A stretch of DNA of 64,000 bases from Cunninghamia lanceolata (lineage: Eukaryota > Streptophyta > Pinopsida > Cupressales > Cupressaceae). Of this stretch, positions 10,491-22,499 are shown one piece after another. Location of the stretch: assembly GCA_027924645.1 (NCBI GenBank), contig BSBN01000233.1:9690501-9754500 (forward strand). The letters are read 5' to 3'. The position numbers and the translations under genes were made by a program. Position 1 is the first letter of the stretch. Each line of letters begins with the position of its first letter. The notes under the pieces are model-generated. The model searched no databases. It was given only the letters and a program-made list of their open reading frames with translations, and was not told the origin of the DNA.

Positions 10491-12203
10491 GATCCAAGGC
10501 TTATCCTCAGCAGGACATTTATCTTTAGTAGGATATCTATTTGGTCCTCCTTTCTTCTTTGCAGCTCTGGCTGCTGCTCCGCCTGATATCCACCTTAACT
10601 TAGAGGTGTTATCCTCCTCAAGTTTCTTCTTTCCTTTATTTTGTGAGCCTGATGGCTTTTCTATTTTCTCTTTCATATCAGCAAGAGGATGATCTTCAGG
10701 ATCTACAGCTGCATGCTTCTTCAAAATGTGTAAACATAGTGAGCAAGTTGTTTCAGAGTGAGGTGCCTCATGCAGCCTACACCAACCTTTAATTAACACC
10801 TTGTGGGGAGATTTATGCTATCGTGTCATCTTCTCTATTTCTTTTACCAGAAATTCTTCGAACTTGGTCAGGTCACTGCCTTTGTCTTCATCAGACAATT
10901 CATAATCTGGTTCCATGAAGCAATCACTACAAGGGGTGATCTTTTCTTTTGTCGCATCATTCATCTGATCAGACACCAGGATCTCTTCTGCTTCCGGGAT
11001 ATGATCTTCATCATGATCTATCGACTCTTCTGTTCCTGCAGAAGACAAATAAGAATTAGTATCATCATCATCATCAAATGTAGTACTTACTTCGGAATAT
11101 GATGATGATGCTCCGCTGCATGTCTGCTCCAGCATCATCATATCTAAGCATGTCTCACAAGTCTTTTCTGAATGTGCTTCATCATGTAATCTGCACCATC
11201 CATCAATCAAAATGTCATTAGCAGGTATATTTAATAATTGACAACGTTTTACCTGAGTAGACAAATACATCTCAAAATCTCTGAAGCGATTCATTTCATT
11301 TTCGTTATCTGGATCATTATCAGGTTCTATAACTAGCCGGTCTTTATGATGATGATGATCATGATGATGATGAACATCAAGCACCAGGATTTCTTCTATT
11401 TTAACAGTCTGCGGCCTGATGCAGTAAACTACAGGTTCTACATTTACGTACATGATCTCATTCGTTTTGTTGTACTCTGTGATCATATGTTTCATCCTAG
11501 GTTCAGCATCGATCCTTATCTGATTAGGTATACCTTTCCATGGCAACCACATGTGACTGAAATCTGTAGACATATATCCGTTAAGCGTTTTAGACCAGTC
11601 TTGGCTAAGCAACATCCCATATGTATCAGGTATGTCAACTACCTGAATGTCAATGTAATATTGGATCCTAGGATCAGATGCTAGCTGCATGTGGATGTGA
11701 GTTAGTTCTCCTACTACACTTACTTCTGTCTTGTCTAGTTGAGTGACCTTCTTTAAGGATTTAGCAGGATGCAGTCCTAAAGCATTACATATTGACAAAG
11801 GCATAACATTCGTTGAGGCTCCTGAATCAACCAAACAGTTGTGTAAGTTCTTGCTGAACATTCTTATAGTGAGGAGGAATGGAGGTGATTCAGTTTTATC
11901 TCTGTACAAGGTCATATGGGAGGTTTCAGTAGCTTGGACTGTAGCTGACACTTTAGGCTTGATAATATTATCCTTAGCAGCATGATCTTTGCCACTGGAT
12001 TGACTTGAAAGATGGCTATCCTCTTTAGGAGCAGTATCATCCAGTGACTTCATGAATGCCTTTTTGATGGCAGGAGTTTTCAGTAACTCAGATAAAGACA
12101 GGATGATCTTGATTTTCTTCATTTCATCAGCCAAATAGCTAGCTAACTTGTCGGACTCCTGAGGTGCATTTACGACCTTTGATCCGGTACCTTGAGGTGA
12201 CAA
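10491..12203 (-). pseudogene. Aspartic protease and duplicated zinc-type module of element A
   Basis: The protease domain has the catalytic motif CLVDSGASTNVMPLS (around 11800) and continues to DIPDTYGMLLSQDW, a typical retropepsin layout of gypsy elements. Downstream comes an unusual region: YLS..V..CQLLNIP..DILI followed by WCRLHDEAHSEKTCETC (about 11140-11206). A long Asp/Glu/Ser-rich acidic linker follows, then a second copy with WCRLHEAPHSETTCSLC (about 10730-10790), then a Lys-rich stretch leading into the RNase H. The two modules share the ligand pattern CX2HX3HX4CX2C. TAG at 10818-10820 lies between them. Element B carries the same module. Confidence 0.85.
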
Positions 12204-14128
12204 GTACTAAGCATTCACCTTAGGGAACCCAAGGTTATTGTTAGCCTTAGGATTAGGAGGTGTGTTGAAGTTGTTTGGAGGCAAAGATGATGTCAACGGA
12301 CCAGTAGGTCTATTGGCATTACTTCTCAAGTTATAATTGTGCTTACTAGGATATTGCTATTGGTATGCATGTACTTCCTCATGCTCTCTTGTAGGTTCAT
12401 TTTCATCCTCAAAAGGAAAAACATAATTTGTTTCAAAAGTTAAAGCAAATTCCTCACAGGTCTGATCATAACTCGGATGAGGCTGATTAGTGTACGTTTC
12501 TAGCACAAAAGCTGAATCATATCCACAAGGAACTATCTCATTTCCTTCTGCCTGAGGTGGATTTCCAAAAGTGTTGGACACTTCAGTCTGAAAGATGCTG
12601 GCAGCAATCCTAAATTGTGGGCAATCTAATTTTGCATGTGCATTGGTATTGTGGATCCTACACCAATTGGTAAGGGCTGCCTTAGCAAGATTGACTCTAG
12701 TAGTCTGTTTAGCTTCACCCGAAGGCTAATTATCTAGGGGTGATGGTAATGAACCGTTATTTGGCCTAGAGTTCCATATTCTGGGCTGTCTAGGTGGATT
12801 ATTGTTGTTATATCCTCTGTCAGGGTAATTTGGTCTATCATTGGAATAATTTCTATTCTGACCTGACTGTTCATAAAACCCTTGATTTCTCAAATGTGTT
12901 ACTTCGGTGGTGAGTTTTCTCAATTGAGCATAAATTTCTTTGATCTCCTCCTTTTCCCCTTGGGCTTTGGCCACTACATTTTCGGTCTGAGGCTTGAAAA
13001 AAGAAGATCCATGGTTATTGTTGGACAGATCAGTACCCTGAGGTGTCTGAGCATGTGCAGGATATTGTGGTAATTAGCTATTTCCATTAGAAGGAGGCAT
13101 AATGCTTAGTGGAGGTACTTGCAAAGGTGCAGGCATGACTGCCGGAGGTATCACTGCTCCATTAGGATATTGTGTAGGATACTGTGAAGAATACGGTGCA
13201 GGATATTGTGACTGCATGCCAGGCAAGGTAGGGAATACTATATTTGGAGTAGGAGTAGGTATCAACTGCTGATTTACTTTGATAGCTTCTTGAAAAGCTC
13301 CTGTCAATGTAGTGATCTCAGGATGTGTTCTTCTGATGAACATGGAAGTTAATGGATCCAGGGCTGTATAGTAAATACTCCTAGCAGCAGCATCGGCTAC
13401 TACATATGGGGCAACTAGCTTGGACAACATTTTCTGGAACCTAGCATTGAAATTAGCAATAGGCTCATTCTCAAATCTTTTGATTGTAGCAAACATGTGA
13501 TAATTCATAGATGGATCAATAGGGACCTTGAACCTGTCAAGAAAAGCTTTCTCTAAGACAGCCCATGAACCAACAGAGGCTTGGCCAAGACTGATGAACC
13601 AATTATAAGCCTCTTCCCCTAAGGAAAAAGGAAATAATCTGCACACCACGTCCTGATGCTCTATTCTGGCTCTGCAGCAAGCCTCTTTAAATGTCCTGAT
13701 ATGATCATCAGCATCTTGATAAGGATGATATTTTGGACAAAGTTTGTCTGGATTCTTTGGTAACTCGTGATATGCATTAAAGGTCAAAGGTGACTCTGCT
13801 ACAAAGAAAGACATTGCAGCCTGAAGGGGCTGAACTGGTGGTGCAGCTGGATGAGTTTGAACTAAAGGTATACCCTGAGGTTGAACAAGAGGTGTCGCAG
13901 ATATCCCAGAAGGTATTTGCAAACCAACAGGAGTCACGGGAGGAGGTTCTAGTGAAGCCTTTGATGCACTAGACCCTGGAGTATGATGAATGTCTACAGT
14001 CCTAGGTCTGAAACCTCTAACAGGTAATTCTTCAAAAACTTCACTAGGTCTAGACCTGGTATTTATCCTGTGAGCCAGGATTTCTTGATTTGGAGGAAAA
14101 TTGGCTGAAACTTTGCAAACATTGGCTA
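12204..14128 (-). pseudogene. Gag of element A (capsid and nucleocapsid, broken)
   Basis: The frame opens after a TGA at about 14129-14131. It encodes a Pro/Gln-rich N-terminus, then a retrotransposon capsid domain (DDHIRTFKEACCRARI, LFPFSLGEEAYNWF, SWAVLEKAFLDRFKVP). A Pro/Tyr-rich stretch follows, then an Asn/Arg-rich linker, and near 12620-12665 a zinc-knuckle variant WCRIHNTNAHAKLDC with spacing CX2HX4HX4C. This CHHC knuckle replaces the usual CCHC. TAA at 13074-13076 and TAG at 12726-12728, 12357-12359 and 12207-12209 interrupt it, all in one frame with the protease. The native start codon is not certain because the frame may have continued upstream of the TGA. Confidence 0.88.
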
Positions 14129-14529
14129 AATTTCACTGGATGAGGTGATATTTGTAGTCAGATGGTAAATCAGACTAGATATTTGCGAAGGTACTACAAA
14201 TATGACAAGATATTGGGGTATCTTGACCCGTAACATGAGATCTCAAGTGTCTCCGGCCTAAATTCTTCAAAACTTTGAACAAATTTACATATCTTTGGCC
14301 AATATTAGTGAATTCACAACGATCTACCGTAAAGCTTGCAATACTGATGTGAGATCTGGAAATCTTTACACAGCATGAGCATATTCAAACTTCTTACGGT
14401 AAATATTCATGTAATTTACTGAAATCCACAAACGATCTGAGGTTACCTTACTCTATGCGTCATCAAACCTGAAAATAATGATGATGAGCGTGGTATCCCG
14501 GACTCTGCCCTCCTTCTAGCGTCAATTTA
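14129..14529 (-). promoter_or_regulatory. 5' leader of element A with primer binding site
   Basis: This lies next to the right LTR (5' LTR in element sense). The minus strand just after CAACA reads TAAAT and then TGACGCTAGAAGGAGGGC (14524-14507). Element B has TGGCGCTAGAAGGAGGGC at the same place, so the A copy carries a G to A change in the first three bases that pair with the CCA end of the tRNA. I cannot name the tRNA. The remaining ~380 bp leader shows no open frame. Confidence 0.7.
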
Positions 14530-15349
14530 TGTTGGTCATGATGTTAGTCACAAACAAACATAAAATAAAAGTACACATTAACCTTTATTCATCTTGAAAG
14601 ATACTGTGAATTCAGAGAATTCGTGATCCCAAGTCTCCAGTGATTAGGTCTTAATCGTCTGACGTTACTCAGAGGTTAATGTGAGTTGCTGTTTCCATTT
14701 TGGGGCCTTACGTGAAGATTATCATCATCATGACGTTCCTGTAGAAATTCTTTACAAAGAAGTCAAATTATGCGGTTATTTGATGAAAAGATGTAAAGAT
14801 ACCTCAATCTTTGCATGATATTTTCAATTGTGCATGCTTAGTATTCAAATATGCTAAATATTTGCGATTATCTACGAGATGTCTGCATATTTTGTGTTGT
14901 TTGCTTAAGATTAGCAGTTATTTGCAATTGCGATCATGAGATATTCTGAAATTGAAAGAAATTAAAAGAAATACTTCTAATTAAGTTGAACCTTTAGCTT
15001 TTGATCCACATACATGCTTGATACTGTCATGAGGAGAAGAAATCAAACCATATGTTCACCAGGATATTCCACAGCTAGATATAGTTGATGTAAACTTCAG
15101 AGGATAATGAGTGAAAACAATACATGCAACATGATGAGCACTCCAAGGGACGCAGCAAATCAAAGCACATATCTAGAATTCAAGCACAGATTACTCAAGA
15201 TTTACGAAGATTTGTAATCAAAATACTCTTCCCTTTCATTAAGTATGCAAAAGACATGTACATATACAGCAGCTTTGAAATAAGTCCTAAATACTTCAGC
15301 AAACAGATTTCAATTAAGTTTCGAATGTCTACAACAAGGCATTCCACCA

Positions 15350-15478
15350 CCTTTTATAGAATAAGGTGAGGAGGCCATTACAAAAGATCCCCAATCCTGA
15401 TTTATCAATACAAATCTATGGTCATAATTTCATGACTTGTCAATTCATACAAAATGGCACAAGTTGCCAGCTGGCAAC
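15350..15478 (-). promoter_or_regulatory. TATA box and perfect palindrome, right LTR of A
   Basis: TATAAAAGG on the minus strand at 15358-15350, with GTTGCCAGCTGGCAAC at 15463-15478, a perfect 16-bp palindrome about 105 bp upstream. As the 5' LTR copy, this would be the promoter that drives gag-pol towards 14530. Confidence 0.62.
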
Positions 15479-15508
15479 TATCTATATTACTTATGCAAAT
15501 ATCCCCCT

Positions 15509-18500
15509 TCATGATGTATCTCCATCATGTTCTTCAGCTGATTCATGCGGGTCATCATCATGTGCATCGCTTCCTGAACCTTCGCTATCCTGATGATGAT
15601 GCTGCTGCATATGGGGTTGCATGCTGCTCTGGATCTGTTCATATGACTGCACAACCTGATCTATTCCTCCGCCATCTTGAGTGCTTCATACTTATCCCTG
15701 CTGTTATCCAGCTTATTTTTCCTGTCCTGCAATGTCTCATTGTAGGTCTCCATCTTGACCTTGATTCTCATCACCTTATTTATAATCTCCTCTGTCAAGT
15801 GGATGAGTGGACCATCTTCTTCCATTTGGAAGTTGCTGCGCAAAGCCTTAAGGGCAGAGTCTTCATCTTGATTCTCTATTTTTCCCTCTACTTTGCCTTC
15901 TAGTGTTTCTAGCATATCTGCCTCAATGCCCATTAAGTCCCGCAACTTCATGCTGATCTCCCTCAGCTTATTATTGCATCTCTTGAGGACTCCGCATTCG
16001 AACTGCACATCCTTATACCAGATGTCCACTAATAGTGCAGTATTATTATTCAATATTTGCTTACTGATAAGCAGTTGTGGGTTTATCTTCCTTATTTCTC
16101 CCAAGAGACTTAGGACCTTTTCCAGCCTATAAGACCTCTTCCCGGTCTACATCTACAATTTATCCACCTTGGTCTTGGAGTCACTTAATATGCTCCACCT
16201 CTTCAAAGAACCCCTCATTATTTCTATAGCATCATCCAATGTGGATGACATCCATTTCCTTATTACGGAAGCCTCATGTTTCATGAGGTCCAATTTATTT
16301 ACCTCCTCCTGAGAAATGGCAGTCAATGGGACTGCAGCTTCACTTGTAGTATCATCAAGATTGGTCAAGCCTTTAATATAAGCATGCAACTGAGCAATGT
16401 GCTCTTTATGTTGCTTATTCTTCTCTTTCTCTCTTTTCACTTTCTAAATTAGAGAGTCAATGATATCCTTACCTTCTTGACCCTCTTGTTCCTCGTTGGC
16501 AAAACCCAAATTTACTGTGCTTATCTGAAATTCATCCACAGTGATTTTGCCCTTCTCCTTCTCCACCGCAGGTATAGCAATTTGTGCGGTCCTTCTCCTT
16601 GTCACCAGATCTCTCTTGATGGCCGAAGTCATTCTGGCCTTCCTCCTGGGCTTCATTATATCCGCGGAGAACAGGGTGGAGATGTCAAACTCTTGAATTT
16701 CAAGTTCCTCCTCAACGTTTACCTCTTTTGTCAACCATGGAGGTACCTGATCATGTTTTTCGACATCATGCTGTTGTTCACCCATACCTCCCGTTTCTAT
16801 TAACAAGTGTTGCGGAGATGGTGATTTTGCTTTCTCTCCCTCATGATGCTCGCTTTGTTGTTGATCCTTCGGTGCCTCCTCCTGTTGAGGGATTTCTTTT
16901 TCTGGGGGAGCATCTTCTCGGTGTGGGGAACCCTGTGGTGCATCTGTATGTAGGTCATGATGATCATGATCTTTCTCCATCATTACTTCACCTATCCCCA
17001 GTTCTTCCCCTTGTGGAGGTTGATCATCCTCCTATGGTTTCTCTATTCCTGGTGGCATGTCCACCGTTTCGGATGCTGTGAGGTCTCCTTGAAGTAACGG
17101 CATCTGTTTTGTTCCTGCACTATCCACCTCTTGTGTCTTAGCAGCAAGATCTTCTATTGCTGCTTTTTCCTCATCAGCCTTTGCTTCTTGGACCTCTACT
17201 ATAGCAGGTCCTGCTGATGTATCCTGTGGGCTTTGTTGGCCTGATTCAATAGCATGGCCTTCAGATTCTGCCATCTCGACCTCTTCTGTTGGGTGGCCCT
17301 TATCAGGTGATCCTGCTGGCTGTTCAGGACTTGCATCCTATTTCTCTATTAGATCTACCACTGTAGGACTTGTCACCTCTGCGATCAGTGTGTCCAGGCC
17401 CATTTCCTGAGCTACTTGCTCTGGACTCTTTTCTTGCTCCGCCTCTGCTTGTTTCATCTCCTCAAGCACTGATTGAATAGATGGAGGCTTGTGAGGAGTC
17501 ATACTGGTACCAGCAGCCAATGTTTCCATCTTCTGTACCGACACATCCTGCACAACCTCATCATCAGACAGGTCGATTGTCTCTTCCAGTGAGACATGTC
17601 CTTCTGCTTGCGTCTGGGAGGTTTCCTTTTGTTGCTCTTCAGCAAGTTCAGTTTTGAACTTGACAATGGTAGGAAGTGGAACGTTATGTTGAAGTTCCTT
17701 TGGAACTTCACTACCTGCCCCTTGTACTAGTGTAGGAGGTTGGCTTATCTCACCTCTCATGGAGGTTCTTAGTTTCTTAGGTGTGGTAGGAACCAGCACC
17801 TGCAGAGCTCTCCTCTTTCTTCTTATTATCAGTGGAGCTTCTTCTTCTTCAGGCTCCTCCTCCATGAGGATATCTCTTCCTGGTTGTTTGGAAGACTGAC
17901 GCACTTCTTGGGACTCAATGATTCCAGCCTCTACTGTCTTGCTTTTCTTGGGCTTTTCCTTCTTTGGAGGGGAATCTGATCCTGATCCTGATCCTGCTGC
18001 CTCCTCAGCTGTAAACACTGCCCTCTCAATTATTATATGTTTCGGTCCCTTTTCCACCTTCTTACCCCTTGGGGATCTTTTGCTTGGCTGTTGAGGTGGA
18101 GGGATTCTCTCTCCCTTGGTCTTCCTCTTCTCCAGCAGGAAGTCATCATATTCATCTGCAGGGATGTCCTGCCCCTTCTTCTTGTTGTCCATCGTGATGG
18201 CAACACCCCTTTTCTTCAATGCCTCTATTTGTGCATCTACCCAAGCTTGGGTCAAGTGTAGGGTTCTGGCAAGGAATGGGTCTAAGGACATATCTTCCTG
18301 CATGGTGAGGTCAGGTGTAGAGATGGTATCATTATAAATCTTTTTCTGCTCATACTCATTTGCCATTATCCTGCCGTCATCATTCTTCAGCTCTTGAGGG
18401 AGAGAGATGCAGTCAAATGTTCTAATCTGGTTCAGAGTCAACCTCTGATACCTCCTTCTCCTGGCCTCTGCCTCATCTTCGCAGTCAGCCCAAAAATCTT

Positions 18501-19803
18501 CTAGGTGCCTCTGGTGAATAGGCTTTCCTAGAATCTTTTGTATTCTTCCATAAGGATCATATGGTCTGGTTATTGGAAAAGGCTGTAGATTCATCTTATT
18601 CAGGGTGACCATCACCTTCTTTATATTGTCAGAGTCAGGGCACATGTAGTTGCCGATGCTGACTAGGAACAAAATTGGTGGCAGCTTCTTGGCATCCTTA
18701 TACATCTGTATCATGGTGGAGCCCTGCCTGATAAATTCCATTAACACTACTGCATCAGTAGGATATCTTGGCAGCATCAGGGGATGTCCTTCAAAACCCT
18801 CAACCCTTATATAGGAAAAGGTGGCAAACTGTATGTACCATGCCCCATGCCTGTATACTGCCTCTTGAGCCTCCATGCTCAATCTCTTTGTTCTATCTTC
18901 TTCCATGGTCCTTACCAGATGCATAGAGAATGCATCATTGACCAGTTTGTAGTCCTTGAGATAATTGGTTCTTTGCAGCTGGGGATAATGATCCCAGATA
19001 TATGCTGTATTTGTGCCTGTCAGTTTTCCATCTATGACTAAGGCATCAAAAGTGCCTCTATAAGCACAAGAATAAACAATATAGGATGTCATGTAGAATG
19101 TACAATCTGAACCTCCCAGGTTCATCAGCTGCTCATGCAGAGCATCACTTATTATTTGGCCCCACAGTGGCTTGATATCTGCATACAGACACATCATTAT
19201 GATTCCGTACATCCAATATCTAAATTCACCAGTATCAGGCTGGCTATTCACCCTGTTCAGGAGGGCAATCACGTATTGATACTCCTCATTGAAATCAAAC
19301 TTGAACATGTGCACAGGAAGCTTGGCCGTTGCATTGTATGTGTTGTTCTCAGCCCGCCAAGCATACATGTTCTTTCTGGCCGCCTTCTTGTTGGCCTCGT
19401 ATTCTCTTTCAGACTTCTTCAAGTCTACACTCTTTACCTTACTGCCCATTGGCAGTCCAAATGTCCGGGAGAGACCTTTGATGGATAGGTCTGCATACAC
19501 CCTCCCATGCTTCACCACCTGCCTCGTCTGAGGGTTATAATTCTAGGCGCACTCAATGATGAGCTCCGAAGACTCCATGGAGTATGGGAAGCCAGCAGCG
19601 TTCCACATACCCGATACAAACACTGCGTCCAATACCAGACTCTTGTCATGTCCATCATTTAGCTTGGCTGACCAGGCTTCCAGGTTGGTAATCCCCTGAT
19701 GGGTGTCTATAATTGCTCCATATTTGAACAGGACCCCTCTCTGAGAAGAGAACATAGGCCTGCTGAATTCCTCCTGACTCTTGATTAATCATTTTTCAGC
19801 CAT
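15509..19803 (-). pseudogene. U3-borne gene of element A, copy 2 (broken)
   Basis: Same gene as 435-4729, with the same ATG, splice acceptor and TGA end (15509-15511). Stops shared with copy 1: TGA at codon 5 (19789-19791) and the TAG after LIEK (17338-17340), plus the same C-terminal 28-bp deletion. Private stops: TAG 19543-19545 (Trp in copy 1), TAG 17032-17034 (Lys in copy 1), TAG 16444-16446, TAG 16153-16155 and TAG 16147-16149 (all Gln in copy 1). The longest intact stretch is 726 codons (19518-17338). Because both LTRs derive from one RNA template, the shared lesions existed before this insertion. The protein has an N-terminal globular part, basic/acidic low-complexity middle and coiled-coil C-terminus. 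Function unknown. Confidence 0.86.
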
Positions 19804-19809
19804 GAGTAC

Positions 19810-19973
19810 CTGCAATTAACAACATCTCTTCTCACAAAAAGGGATATACATGCATACATATTGCAATCATCATGCCTGAGCATCAATTTCAACATTACTT
19901 ACTCATATGGATGCATAACCAGAACTTACAACATCATATATAAATAACATGATGAGGGTTTCAATTTACTTAC
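19810..19973 (-). other. Putative intron upstream of the U3 gene (copy 2)
   Basis: Donor CAG/GTAAGT (exon ends 19974) and acceptor TTGCAG/GTACTC (intron ends 19810), 164 bp, 6 bp before the ATG at 19803. Identical layout to 4736-4899; the solo LTR keeps both sites. Confidence 0.6.
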
Positions 19974-20229
19974 CTGGTTATGCAGATTTTCCTTTATACC
20001 AGTATATCATCAAGACGCTCTTGATTCAACTGCTGAACACTTTCTTCCTTCTGTTTGTGAGCTCAAATTGTGCAACGGTAGCTGTTATGCAGATATGGAG
20101 GCTGGTGCTCTGTAAAATAATTTTAACGTAGGTAAATGTAACAATGGCGGTTGAATTACCTTTTAACCTCGCATTTAGGGTAAATTTAGGGCAACTCTGA
20201 CAAGTTAGATTGCAATCTTTGATCATTCG

Positions 20230-21130
20230 TGCGAAAACTCAGGATCTCGCCAGGTATTTCATTGGGTTCCAGGGTCGGCGGGAATCACCTACCATATCTG
20301 CGCGCATTTAATGATAATGGCGGCAAAGGGAGCGGGGGGATATCCATATGACAAGATATCATGAGGGCAGGATGATATTCACAAATATCGGGTTGAGTTT
20401 CAATATCATCCTCCCTAGTCTTGAAATTGTCATCGCGACAAGATTCGGATAACAATGCACCTTTCGTTTAATTTAGCACATTAGGAGGGTATTTCGGTTT
20501 ATCGGGTGATGTTACAAAATAGGATGATGATGTTTGAGACTTACTCATCTCCCCTTTTCAGAATATCAGGATGACGTCATCATGATATTTGTTCTTTGTA
20601 TCGAAAATGTCTCATGACGTCATCGTCATATTGGGTGAACATGATCATGTTTGTAAAATATCCTATCGTAATGTAAATATGATGATGATGTCATCATGAT
20701 ATTTGTTTCTTCATTTATCGTATTCAGATGATGTCATCAGGATATTTGCTAAGGGTGATATTTCGCGTCAGGAAGATATTAACAAATATCGGGTTATATT
20801 TGAAAACATGATGTTCGCGGTATAAAAGACCGCTTGACGGGAAAGTCTTACTATCGCCTAAAGTTGACGTCCAGATATTTGAGCCGCAGGATATATCAGG
20901 GGATGTCTCAAATATGATGATGATGTTTGAAACATGACTGAGGTTATAAAATATGACCCCCCTCTTGCGAATATCAGGTTTGACCAAGACTTTGATTGTT
21001 CATAACTCTCACATCCTGATGAATATCGGGGTGATGTAAAAGGCAAACCTGCATGAAATTTAATGTTCTTTTAGAATATGAGGTCACAGATACAAAATAT
21101 GAATTTTGACAAACTAACCTCATATTGGGG
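20230..21130 (-). promoter_or_regulatory. U3 control region with TGACGTCA palindromes, right LTR of A
   Basis: Counterpart of 5150-6060, with TGACGTCA at 20572-20579 and 20615-20622 and TGATGTCA variants near 20690 and 20730. It is interspersed with AAATATCGGGTGATGTT-like units. No coding potential seen. Confidence 0.5.
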
Positions 21131-21276
21131 ACTTACCTCATCCTGACTCAACGTGATGATGCACTTGACTGATTTTTACCGAACCGCCAGAAAGCAAGAA
21201 ACACAAACCAAGCCAAAAGAAGTTGGGTCCCTGTTTTGCCAAGTCAAAATGGCACGTGTTATGTAACCACACAACA

Positions 21277-21961
21277 GTTCTCTAGCAATTGATCCTTCAT
21301 AACATCACATAAATCAAGATCCTTAGCCTCCTTAGCCATCTGATAGGTAGTGTGTATGGTTGTAGTAGTTATGGATCCCTCTCTATTGGAGTAATATGCC
21401 TTGTACACAATACCTATTGCTTCATATCTCACACTAGAGTCAAAAATGTCATCAATTGTTAAAGCCCTCTTTTTGAATTTGGCACCTATCAATTTAGTGA
21501 CCTTTTCATTATTGATTGTTTTTAGCTGTGGTATGGGTCCAGTGGAACATAGCCTGTTACAACCCTAATGGCTTCTTTTGTTATCTGGTAGGGTTTTCCA
21601 AGGTACTTGAATTCATCATGAATTCTATTGAGGATATACCTAACCCAGTTATACTCATTACAGAAATCTAGAAAATATTTTCATACATCCAACCGCTTTG
21701 CTTCAATGTTGACATACTCAGGTGAGTAATGAATATCATTATCAACAATAATTTATACCTTAGGGTTTCAAACTTGACATGATCTATCTCTTCCAATTTT
21801 GCATGAATATATACCCTAATACTTTATGTATATACCACAAATGCAGGAACATTAGATAATGCTCCATTACTGTCAACTTTTGTTTCCTTATAAGGATGCT
21901 TAAATTTTGGTCGGGGTTCATCAGTAATATTGATCAATTGAGGGGTAAAAGAGGCATCCAT
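21277..21961 (-). pseudogene. ORF1 remnant of element F
   Basis: From an ATG at 21961 the minus strand encodes TPQLINITDEPRPKFKHPYK and GALSNVPAFVVYT, closely matching the N-terminus of D's ORF1 (TPNIVKISDRPRPEFKKHPY; GAFSSVPHGVLHT). After several stops and shifts, 21492-21277 encodes KFKKRALTIDDI and IHTTYQMAKEAKDLDLCDV, matching the next block of D ORF1 (KFDKRAMTVDDI; IYTAYQMLKENADYDLCEL). The reading then runs into A's LTR, so A inserted inside this gene. Confidence 0.72.
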
Positions 21962-22499
21962 AATAAAAAACCATGACAATAGGAATTAGGGTTAAGTAGT
22001 ATGAAGAATACCTCTAAAATTTGTTGCTAGGGTTTTGCTTTTACACTTTGCTTCTCTAGGATACCAAACACTCCAAGTGCACCTTTTCTCCCTGGCAAAG
22101 ATTTTTAAAATATTCAAAATGTAAAATGAGACTAAATGATATGACAATCACATAAATAGATCCAACTTTTTGTCATAAATGCACTTCCTTTTGGTAGATG
22201 TTCTTATCACTAAAACCCTAAATCATTCCATAATCTGTCGCATTGAAATCTTTTTCTCTAGAGTTTTGGGGATATGAAACTTCATTTCCTTACCTATGTC
22301 CTCCCCAGAGGGTTCCATGTCAGTCATGCTATATGACCTACTTCTATTAAGAGAAGCCTCAGTAGATCAGGGGATTAAGTTAATATACATTGAAAATTTC
22401 CCCCTCACTAAAGTCATTTCCTTTTAATCAACAATACAATCTTCTACCCCAGGCAGAAGCAATATGTCTTCCAAATGTATGTCATGAGTCTTCTTTAGT

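Larger units (their letters stand above)
1..21276 (-). mobile_element. Element A: giant Ty3/gypsy LTR retrotransposon with about 6.75-kb LTRs
   Basis: Two long direct repeats (1-6198 and 14530-21276) flank an 8.3-kb region with gag, aspartic protease, RNase H, reverse transcriptase and integrase motifs, all on the minus strand. The LTRs run TGTTG..CAACA in both orientations; the left copy ends in a mutated ATAACA at 6198. Position 1 matches 15075 of the right LTR, so about 545 bp of the left LTR lie outside the window and the full element would be about 21.8 kb. By eye the two LTRs differ at only about 1-2% of sites, mostly C/T, so insertion was fairly recent. Only one target-site flank is visible (GTTCT at 21277-21281), so the TSD cannot be confirmed. 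The extra RNase H suggests the Tat side of plant gypsy elements. All coding regions are broken. Confidence 0.93.
14530..21276 (-). repeat. Right LTR of element A (5' LTR in its own sense), 6,747 bp
   Basis: It begins TGTTGGTCATGATG at 14530 and ends CACAACA at 21276, matching the ends of the solo LTR at 27178-46629 and of element B's LTRs. In element sense: U3 control region 21276-19974, intron 19973-19810, U3 gene 19803-15509, palindrome 15478-15463, TATA box 15358-15350, then about 820 bp of R-U5 to 14530. It lies directly against older element F at 21277. Confidence 0.95.

Noticed and set aside
1..21276. Apparent large segmental duplication (1-6198 against 15075-21276)
   Set aside because: Better explained as the two LTRs of one element: TG..CA ends, primer site and pol between them, and the same termini in the solo LTR and in element B with target duplications.
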